Part shown: piece after piece, positions 58,151 to 64,000 of the stretch
How the letters are laid out: every line of letters begins with the position of its first letter
Numbering within the stretch: the stretch's first letter is position 1
Assembly (NCBI RefSeq): GCF_921294215.1
Contig: NZ_CAKLDM010000002.1
Span: 620,001 to 684,000, forward strand
Source: Vibrio marisflavi CECT 7928
Lineage (GTDB): Bacteria; Pseudomonadota; Gammaproteobacteria; Enterobacterales; Vibrionaceae
DNA length: 64,000 nucleotides
Reading direction: 5' to 3'
Position numbers and translations under genes: made by a program
Notes under the pieces: generated by a model
Seen by the model: the letters and a program-made list of their open reading frames with translations, nothing else
Database searches by the model: none
What the model was told of the DNA's origin: nothing

Positions 58151-58175
58151 GAAAAGTGTTCCTTTCATTATTTAC

Positions 58176-58844
58176 TTACTTGAAAAAATACGTTGCCAAG
58201 TCCTTTTTTGCTTGGCCGTTTGCGTTTGTTTGGGCGATGCCTATACCAATGACTTGAACCGTTTCAGGCTTAAAATCATTGCCATACTTATGCATGAAAC
58301 TATCGAGTTTCTTAGCATCGCTTTTCGGTAGTAAGGTGATATGAGGCTCAAAGTTAGTGAATACGTTGGGGCTACCATATCGCTTGAAGCTAGCCAACTT
58401 CTCAGGGTATTTTGAAACCCAGTTTGGCAGGGAAGGATTTGGCGATCTCAGTGGTTCTAAAGCTACGGTTACATTGTCTGCTAGGCTTTGCAGGTGTCGA
58501 TTATTTTCGACGTTAAGCATTAACCAATCACCTTTGGTACGTTCAACTTTGTCTAACGTAATGTCGAACGGCTGGAATTGAGTCGCTAGTAGTTCCATTT
58601 TTGTCTCAATTGATTTCAGACGTTCTTGCGGATATTCGGTTAGATAAAGGGTGATATGTGGTAGGTAGCTTTGATTGTATAAGGAGTCTAACTTCTCTTC
58701 TTTCAGCTGCTGGCTTATGTTTTGTACTGTAGCGGCAACTTTCTTGGATGGTATGAGAAACACGTTATAGCTGACGTTTTGCGCAAACGCTTGCGTATTA
58801 CCAAAGTATATCATTGAGAAAATTAGCAATAATTTCTTAACCAT
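58176..58844 (-). CDS. Periplasmic 2H phosphoesterase (2'-5' RNA ligase-like fold)
   Basis: Protein of 222 residues with a signal peptide (VKKLLLIFSMIYFGNTQAFA) and the two HxT motifs of the 2H phosphoesterase fold, LPHITLYL (near 64) and FEPHITLLP (near 168). Most 2H enzymes are cytoplasmic and act on 2',3'-cyclic phosphates; a secreted form next to AphA suggests extracytoplasmic nucleotide or cyclic phosphate breakdown (inference). A GTG at 58850 is possible, but the ATG at 58844 has AAGG five bases ahead. Confidence 0.8.
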   Translation of the reverse strand: MVKKLLLIFSMIYFGNTQAFAQNVSYNVFLIPSKKVAATVQNISQQLKEEKLDSLYNQSYLPHITLYLTEYPQERLKSIETKMELLATQFQPFDITLDKVERTKGDWLMLNVENNRHLQSLADNVTVALEPLRSPNPSLPNWVSKYPEKLASFKRYGSPNVFTNFEPHITLLPKSDAKKLDSFMHKYGNDFKPETVQVIGIGIAQTNANGQAKKDLATYFFK

Positions 58845-59042
58845 AGACACCTTCTTTTACAAACTATGAGGGAGCGCAATATTATCCATTCACAAAATAA
58901 ATACTGTTAACTCATGCACAAACATAGAGCAATATCTCTAGTTTGAGTCTATTTGAGCGCTTTATGTCCTATTGAAATGGATAGAGCGGGAAAATGTGAT
59001 TGGTTATAATTGAACAACGAACAGGCGAAAGGTATTAGCGCT

Positions 59043-59432
59043 ATGCCAGTACAACATGAGCAAATATTGCAAGGCAAATTAGCTATTGAATTCAAAACCG
59101 TTAGCAAAATGGTGGAGATATACTGTTTCGCCCATCATGGAACTGAAAAGGCAGTTTGTGCTAGTTGTGCCGAGTTGCTTAACTATGCACAAAAGCGTTT
59201 AGATCGCTGCCCATATGGCCAAGAAAAACCTACTTGTAATCGCTGTCCAATACATTGCTACAAGCGAGAGCCCAAAGAGCAAATGAGGGTAGTCATGCGT
59301 TATTCTGGCCCAAGAATGTTGTTCTCTCACCCAATATTAGCTATCCGTCATTTGCTGCATGAAAAACAACGTATTCCGGTAAGAATTAAATCGAATGCAT
59401 CCAATCGACACCAAAGGAAAAAATCAGATTAG
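59043..59432 (+). CDS. YgbA-like nitrous oxide-stimulated promoter family protein
   Basis: Cys-rich cytoplasmic protein of about 129 residues. Cysteines cluster as CASCAELLNYAQKRLDRC and CNRCPIHCYK, suggesting metal or Fe-S binding. The pattern VEIYCFAHHG and VMRYSGPRMLFSHPILAIRH matches the YgbA family, which is NsrR- and NO-responsive in E. coli. The frame opens at a TTG at 59010 with no ribosome site; ATG 59043 has GAAAGG ahead. I did not find a clear NsrR site upstream. Confidence 0.8.
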   Translation: MPVQHEQILQGKLAIEFKTVSKMVEIYCFAHHGTEKAVCASCAELLNYAQKRLDRCPYGQEKPTCNRCPIHCYKREPKEQMRVVMRYSGPRMLFSHPILAIRHLLHEKQRIPVRIKSNASNRHQRKKSD

Positions 59433-59450
59433 CTTGGTGTTTCAGAATGC

Positions 59451-60281
59451 TCAATTTATCGTCTTGAATGACGTATGCACTTGATATTGGTTAGGCGTCG
59501 CGCCAAGCGATTTTTTAAAGTGCCTGCACAAATGGCTTTGATCATAGAAGCCACATTCAGTGGCAACCTCAACGGGTAGCAAGCCTGTCCTAAGTAGCCG
59601 CTTTGCTTTTTGAACTCTTATTTGAATCTGATACTGGTGGGGAGCAAGCCCCCATTTTTGCTTGAACTGGCGGATAAGTGTGTACTTATTTACATTACCT
59701 ATTCTTGCTAACTCATCTAAGCTGATATTTTGCTGAGCATACTCATTGAGGTAATCTCGTACTTTATCAATATTGCTACTGGCGTTCGCTGTATTTAGGC
59801 TTAGACGAGAGTGACTTTGCCTAACGACTAACTTGGCAAAAAATGTAAACAGTAGTGATTCCATAACCAATTTTGGTGATTGATTGTCTGAGTGACTAAA
59901 AATAGTCTTTAGGAGCTCGATGAGCTCGGTATCATGGAGTATGGGGTTGGTAAAATATGGCGCGCAACTCTTTGAGCTCGGCAAGTCGGATAAGATTGTA
60001 TCTATGCTTTCCGGAGTTGGATATAGCGCTCGATAATTGCACCCGACATCCCTAATCGATTCCCCAGTGTGCACTGTATCTGCGTTGACGATGACTAAGC
60101 TACCAGTACCAGCAGAGTGATTGCAGCCCAAGCTATTGAATTTTTGCACACCTTGGTTAATCACACCAATGGCATACCCTTCATGAACATGCTTTGCTAA
60201 ATGTACGTTTTTATATTGAGCATTAACACATTCAATGCCACCGAAACAATCAAGCATCGAGTAGTTATATCCAGATTGCAT
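59451..60281 (-). CDS. AraC-family transcriptional regulator
   Basis: Regulator of 276 residues with an N-terminal cupin sensor domain (VHLAKHVHEGYAIGVINQG) and a C-terminal pair of helix-turn-helices (ISLDELARIGNVNKYTLIRQ, PVEVATECGFYDQSHLCRHF, GATPNQYQ). This layout (AraC-binding-like cupin) is common in regulators of LysE-type exporters. It is divergent from the LysE gene across 265 bases and probably controls it. Confidence 0.9.
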   Translation of the reverse strand: MQSGYNYSMLDCFGGIECVNAQYKNVHLAKHVHEGYAIGVINQGVQKFNSLGCNHSAGTGSLVIVNADTVHTGESIRDVGCNYRALYPTPESIDTILSDLPSSKSCAPYFTNPILHDTELIELLKTIFSHSDNQSPKLVMESLLFTFFAKLVVRQSHSRLSLNTANASSNIDKVRDYLNEYAQQNISLDELARIGNVNKYTLIRQFKQKWGLAPHQYQIQIRVQKAKRLLRTGLLPVEVATECGFYDQSHLCRHFKKSLGATPNQYQVHTSFKTIN

Positions 60282-60546
60282 CAGAACACCTTAGTTGGGC
60301 AGAAAACTAGCAATTGATGCTACCGTATTCATGCAGTGTGTTCAAAGTCAATTTTATACAAGCAGGTAGACGTAATTAAGTGACTGAATATCAAAGAACT
60401 GGTGCTCCATGTTCTTTGTTTATGAGGTGATGGTTTACATATCGACGCAGTATACGAGTCAATTACTTCCTATCAAACCTAGCCTGTATACGTGAATATT
60501 TGTCGCAGAAACTTGTCTACTTATGGTTTAAGAAAGGGTGTAACCA

Positions 60547-61155
60547 ATGATTCAATCTGAGATGGTCGCATATGTCATTACATGTTTAGTGGGTGCGGCG
60601 ACACCAGGGCCAGGCACGTTAGCCGTCATCAATTCTTCTATTACATCTGGGCTTAGAAAAACATTGCCATTGATGGTCGGTATTATCGTTGGAATGGCGG
60701 TCATAGCCTTGGTTGCTTCACTAGGACTGACGGTGTTGATGATCAAATCAAAAGTTGCTTTCTATGCGGTGCAATATGCCGGAGTTGCGTACATTTTTTA
60801 CCTAGGTGTTATGTGTATTGTCAATGCTAAAAAGTCTAACTTAGCTGAAGGAGGGTTGGAGGTGAATACCAAATTTACCTTTAAGACGGGGATCATTATG
60901 TCACTACTCAGTCCGAAAGTTATCTTATTTTTTACCTCGTTGCTACCAGCATTTATTGGCGCTGACTCAAGTAATGCGCTGCAAAGTCTTAACCTTACTC
61001 TCATACTACTGGCGAGCACTTTTGCAGTTCATTTTGTTTACGCAAATTTGGGTGCTTATACTTCTAAGTTCCTAAAAAAAGAGGTTAAGAAAATAGAGCT
61101 AGCAACCGGGGTATTTTTTGTTGCGATAGCTCTATTTATTTTATTGAATTCCTAG
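60547..61155 (+). CDS. LysE/RhtB-family exporter
   Basis: Inner-membrane exporter of 202 residues with six hydrophobic helices. The family start (MVAYVITCLVGAATPGPGTL) and SLLSPKVILFFTSLLPAFI are clear. Exports amino acids or related compounds; substrate unknown. Probably activated by the divergent AraC regulator. Its stop overlaps the convergent solute-binding gene by four bases. Confidence 0.9.
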   Translation: MIQSEMVAYVITCLVGAATPGPGTLAVINSSITSGLRKTLPLMVGIIVGMAVIALVASLGLTVLMIKSKVAFYAVQYAGVAYIFYLGVMCIVNAKKSNLAEGGLEVNTKFTFKTGIIMSLLSPKVILFFTSLLPAFIGADSSNALQSLNLTLILLASTFAVHFVYANLGAYTSKFLKKEVKKIELATGVFFVAIALFILLNS

Positions 61156-61913
61156 TCGCTATCGGGCCAGTTTCGAACACCTTGGCCTAGGTACTTTTCA
61201 GCAATGGTATGTATTGTTCCGTCGTCGAGCATAGATTGGATGATTTCGGTAGTACGAGGTGCTAGTTTACTGCCTTGACCAAGCTTGGAGTAGCCTAGAA
61301 AACTGGGCTCTTGCACTAGATGCTTCAACATCTTCACGTCTTTAGCTGAAGCATCTACTTTAGGCAACAAGTAATAAACAACAGCATCATTATCTACCAT
61401 AATATTGCATCGGTGACGCAGAAACTTCTTCACATTGAGGGTCGAGGAGTTAGCTAGATCGATTTTAGAAAGGGTTTTATCTTCAATAGCGGCATCAAAC
61501 TCTTTACCCATGCTATATCCTCTTACTATGCAAAAAGTATAACTTGCTAAAGAGGAAATCGTTTTGTATTGAAGGCTAGAGTCGGGTTGTACGAACATAG
61601 CCATACTTTCATAAACAACAGGTAAATCTGGATAGTGAGTAAAGACTTCGCGTTCAGTAGTTTTAAACATTGGGAACAGGGCGTCTACGTCGCCTATCTC
61701 CATTCCTCTCATTGCTCTCGCCCATGGAATAACCATAATATCATGCTCGACGTTTAGGCGGTTCATCACTTCCGCTACGATATCAACGGCGATTCCTTTA
61801 GGTTTACCATCTTCCAAATACGTAAAGGGCGGGTAGGGTAAACTCGCTATTTTGAGTGGCTGTGCGAGAGCTTGAAAGCACAGTAAAGCGACGCCAATGA
61901 GTAATAATCGCAT
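61152..61913 (-). CDS. Periplasmic solute-binding protein (SBP_bac_3 type), orphan
   Basis: Protein of 253 residues with a signal peptide (RLLLIGVALLCFQALA) and an amino-acid-type binding fold (IASLPYPPFTYLEDGKPKGI, VIPWARAMRGMEIGDVDALF). A second orphan of this type in the window, only distantly similar to 56561-57337. No permease genes nearby. It overlaps the LysE gene end by four bases on the opposite strand. Confidence 0.85.
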   Translation of the reverse strand: MRLLLIGVALLCFQALAQPLKIASLPYPPFTYLEDGKPKGIAVDIVAEVMNRLNVEHDIMVIPWARAMRGMEIGDVDALFPMFKTTEREVFTHYPDLPVVYESMAMFVQPDSSLQYKTISSLASYTFCIVRGYSMGKEFDAAIEDKTLSKIDLANSSTLNVKKFLRHRCNIMVDNDAVVYYLLPKVDASAKDVKMLKHLVQEPSFLGYSKLGQGSKLAPRTTEIIQSMLDDGTIHTIAEKYLGQGVRNWPDSD

Positions 61914-62043
61914 AGGTAACTCCCTGATGTTACTTTTACAATAGAAACAATTAGAGCATATATCCAGTTTCTGCTCGGGACAGAGACACTGCTATCTAGT
62001 CGACGTTCAGTGCGAATCTCTCCTACTATTAACGAGTATCACA

Positions 62044-62139
62044 GTGAAAAGAGAAGGCTTTGCCAATGTTATTGATGCCTTGCCTTCGTATATTGATTAC
62101 CAAGGGCGCGTAAATCGCGATTGGATAGGTGAGTCATGA
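62044..62139 (+). CDS. Possible 31-residue small protein overlapping the next gene
   Basis: A GTG-started frame encodes KREGFANVIDALPSYIDYQG and a short tail, ending in TGA that overlaps the ATG of the next gene (ATGA). The coupling-type overlap suggests it is translated or is the tail of a decayed upstream gene; the same frame stays open back to about 61945. No ribosome site or homologue is known to me. Confidence 0.3.
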   Translation: MKREGFANVIDALPSYIDYQGRVNRDWIGES

Positions 62140-62426
62140 TACATAGCGTTACGATAATTGTTCATATATTTGATAGTAAGCAGCAGAAGCACTTAGTAGG
62201 TTATCGCGAAATTAATCTACCCTTTGCGCCGTATATTGGTATGTCGGTACAAAGCGGCGGGGTTGACTTTGGTGCTTTCAATACGGTCACTTGGATTGAG
62301 TTGGAAGACCGTTTTAGCTGCACAATCAGCTATGATAGGCAGCATAGTGCTGAAGATTTAGAGTTTATTGTCAACGAAGCAAAGTCAGTAGGTTATCAGT
62401 GGACAGAGGAAGAAAGTCCCACATAG
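62136..62426 (+). CDS. Hypothetical protein
   Basis: Protein of 96 residues that I do not recognise. It looks soluble with alternating hydrophobic stretches (VTIIVHIFDS, FGAFNTVTWIELED) and an acidic C-terminus (WTEEESPT), suggesting a small beta-rich fold. It is preceded by an overlapping small frame and ends in a hairpin. Function unknown. Confidence 0.6.
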   Translation: MIHSVTIIVHIFDSKQQKHLVGYREINLPFAPYIGMSVQSGGVDFGAFNTVTWIELEDRFSCTISYDRQHSAEDLEFIVNEAKSVGYQWTEEESPT

Positions 62427-62446
62427 GCCGTATAGACCTATGTGGG
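62418..62446. terminator. Hairpin at the end of the hypothetical gene
   Basis: CCCACATAGG / CCTATGTGGG (10 bp, perfect) includes the stop codon region of the hypothetical gene and sits eight bases from the metS stop on the other strand. There is no T run, so termination is uncertain. Confidence 0.5.
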
Positions 62447-62453
62447 TTAAGAC

Positions 62454-62546
62454 CTATTTGTTCATGGCTCTTTTAAGGCAGTAAGCAGCACCTCCCCATG
62501 TAATCCCCAAGCCTAGAATCATCATAATAATTGCGCCAGTCGTCAT
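62454..62546 (-). CDS. metS: MetS-like small subunit of NSS amino-acid transporter
   Basis: A 30-residue membrane microprotein (MTTGAIIMMILGLGITWGGA then AYCLKRAMNK) with one hydrophobic helix. It matches MetS, the small subunit of the MetPS methionine/alanine importer. Its ATG directly follows the metP stop codon with no gap, and an AAGGAG ribosome site lies inside the end of metP. Too short for ordinary gene calling. Confidence 0.88.
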   Translation of the reverse strand: MTTGAIIMMILGLGITWGGAAYCLKRAMNK

Positions 62547-64000
62547 TTATTGGAACTCCTTATTACTCATTGCATTGATAAGAAGGCTGACCACAAGCAA
62601 TACTGCAATAAGCATCCAGCCTAATGTTAAGTTGTAACCGCCATAGCCTGATGTAAATAGCGTGAAGAATTTAGTTGCGACAATAATCGCCAAGATAACA
62701 GGGGTAATAAAGCGTAAGCATACGTCAAACCAAGTGCTGATTCTGAAGTCAGAAATGCCATTGACATAGTCGCGAACATCCGCAATTTTAAACAGCCAGG
62801 TCATCAAAATAATTTCAACTAAACAGCTAGTAATGATGCCGACATTGTTAGCAAAGTGATCAACAAGGTCGAGTAGCAAGAGACCACCGTTGGTAGCGAA
62901 AGCCATAGATATTATAAAGCCTAAGCCAATGGCAATATTTGCCGCCTTTTTACGGCTCCAGCCCAACTTATCCATGATTGAACTCGTGACCGCTTCCATA
63001 ATGGAAATGTGCGAACTAAGTCCTGCGACAACTAGTGCAAGGAAGAATAGCGGTCCCAATATATAAGGTGCAGGAAGTAGGTTGATCGCGGCTGGCAATG
63101 TAACGAATGCTAAGCCGACTCCCGAAGTTACAACGTCAGTAATCGATTTATCTTGTGCATGTGCCATGTAGCCAAGTACAGAAAAAATCATGATACCAGC
63201 GAGGATTGAGAATCCGCAATTGATTAACACAGTCATGAAGGCATTGTTGCTAATGTCTGACTTAGCCGGTAAATAGCTGGAGTAAGCGATCATGATGGCG
63301 AAACCAATACTGAGGGTAAAGAAGATTTGACCATACGCTGCCGCCCAAACCTTCACATCCCAAATCTTGCTAAAATCAGGTTTGAACATGTAGTTTACGC
63401 CTTCCAATGCTCCCGGAAGGACAATCATACGGCCTATCAACACGATCACCATAATGAATAAAATAGGCATCATTACTTTCGACGCTTTTTCTATTCCAGC
63501 TTTCACACCACCAACAATAGCAGCATACGTGATAGCCCAAGCGATCAACATGGAAAAGGCGATTTCCCACTGAATGGAACCAAGGTTGGTAGGAGAATTG
63601 TCGCCCAATGCCAAATATTCTTTAAAGAAGAAAGTATTGGTGTCTTGCCCCCAACTTTGGGTAAATGACATGCCAAAATAAGAGATAGCCCAACCGATGA
63701 CCGCAACGTAGTAAACTGCAATAGTCGCCGCGATTCCAACTTGGAACCAACCTAACCACTGAAACTTTGAATGAATATTTGCTAACGTTTTCGGTGCTGA
63801 GCCTCTATATTTATGCCCCATGCTAAACTCAAGGATCATAAAAGGGATCCCGGCAGTGATCATGGCAAATAAGTAAGGGATGAAAAATGCACCACCGCCA
63901 TTTTCGTATGCCATATAAGGAAACCGCCATATATTCCCTAACCCAATAGCGGAACCTACTGCGGCGAGTATAAACCCAGCTCTAGATCCCCATTGTTCGC
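62547..64000 (-). CDS. metP: MetP-like NSS-family sodium-dependent amino-acid transporter (partial)
   Basis: Neurotransmitter:sodium symporter-family protein, cut by the window end. The frame continues from the ATG-like Met at 63914 through SRAGFILAAVGSAIGLGNIW and RFPYMAYENGGGAFF, the first helix with the sodium-binding GSAIGLGN motif, so the true start lies beyond 64000. About 11 helices remain in the 484 codons present. With MetS next to it, it probably imports methionine and/or alanine with Na+ (family knowledge). Confidence 0.9.
   Translation of the reverse strand, partial: EQWGSRAGFILAAVGSAIGLGNIWRFPYMAYENGGGAFFIPYLFAMITAGIPFMILEFSMGHKYRGSAPKTLANIHSKFQWLGWFQVGIAATIAVYYVAVIGWAISYFGMSFTQSWGQDTNTFFFKEYLALGDNSPTNLGSIQWEIAFSMLIAWAITYAAIVGGVKAGIEKASKVMMPILFIMVIVLIGRMIVLPGALEGVNYMFKPDFSKIWDVKVWAAAYGQIFFTLSIGFAIMIAYSSYLPAKSDISNNAFMTVLINCGFSILAGIMIFSVLGYMAHAQDKSITDVVTSGVGLAFVTLPAAINLLPAPYILGPLFFLALVVAGLSSHISIMEAVTSSIMDKLGWSRKKAANIAIGLGFIISMAFATNGGLLLLDLVDHFANNVGIITSCLVEIILMTWLFKIADVRDYVNGISDFRISTWFDVCLRFITPVILAIIVATKFFTLFTSGYGGYNLTLGWMLIAVLLVVSLLINAMSNKEFQ

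Noticed and set aside
1..64000. CRISPR arrays, complete insertion sequences, prophage genes and rRNA genes
   Set aside because: No regularly spaced repeats, intact transposase, phage structural genes or rRNA sequence were found on reading the window.

Overview
The window looks like a stretch of Vibrio (or close Vibrionaceae) chromosome. Evidence is the gene order rne / rluC-maf / yceD-rpmF-plsX-fabH-fabD-fabG-acpP-fabF-pabC-mltG-tmk-holB-tatD, the yejK/yejL-yejM cluster, adhE beside a MarC (YchE-type) gene, Vibrio-like protein sequences for SodB, Grx4, Asd and PlsX, and a small RNA candidate carrying the Vibrio Qrr core. Everything here was read from sequence alone; no database search was run.

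Region by region. 1-6.2 kb: sodB and grxD diverge, then topB, an SDR oxidoreductase, a histone-deacetylase-fold hydrolase, a VOC protein and a NUDIX hydrolase. 6.2-11.8 kb: an accessory block of two convergent, paralogous modules. The left one is LuxR-type regulator, MFS transporter and SAM methyltransferase with overlapping genes. The right one is LuxR-type regulator and methyltransferase without a transporter. They meet at overlapping hairpins. Behind the right module lies a probable Qrr-like small RNA (about 11648-11766). 11.8-17.4 kb: a MarR regulator diverging from an EamA exporter across two perfect operator palindromes, an APC permease, a HAD hydrolase, a GFA-fold protein and a GNAT acetyltransferase. 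17.4-20.2 kb: an IS3-family remnant, an orphan 724-residue ABC/AAA-type ATPase (possible defence gene) and tRNA-Ser(UGA).

20.3-33 kb: yejM, yejL, yejK, a membrane-bound Hpt protein, nhaC, asd, a MarC protein, and a two-gene phosphorelay (hybrid kinase plus response regulator). 33-41.5 kb: adhE, a SulP transporter and rne with a long leader. 42-54.3 kb: the RNA-modification and fatty-acid synthesis core. A strong promoter sits almost on top of the yceD start; the genes run to fabF and continue as a tightly overlapping pabC-mltG-tmk-holB-tatD run. 54.3-64 kb: a PTS EIIBC of glucoside type, two orphan periplasmic solute-binding proteins, periplasmic acid phosphatase AphA next to a periplasmic 2H phosphoesterase, a YgbA-like protein, an AraC regulator diverging from a LysE exporter, a small hypothetical gene, and the MetS-MetP (NSS) amino-acid transporter, cut by the window end.

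The most unusual items are the inverted LuxR/methyltransferase block, the Qrr-like RNA beside it with no recognisable sigma-54 promoter, and the orphan ATPase between the insertion-sequence remnant and tRNA-Ser.
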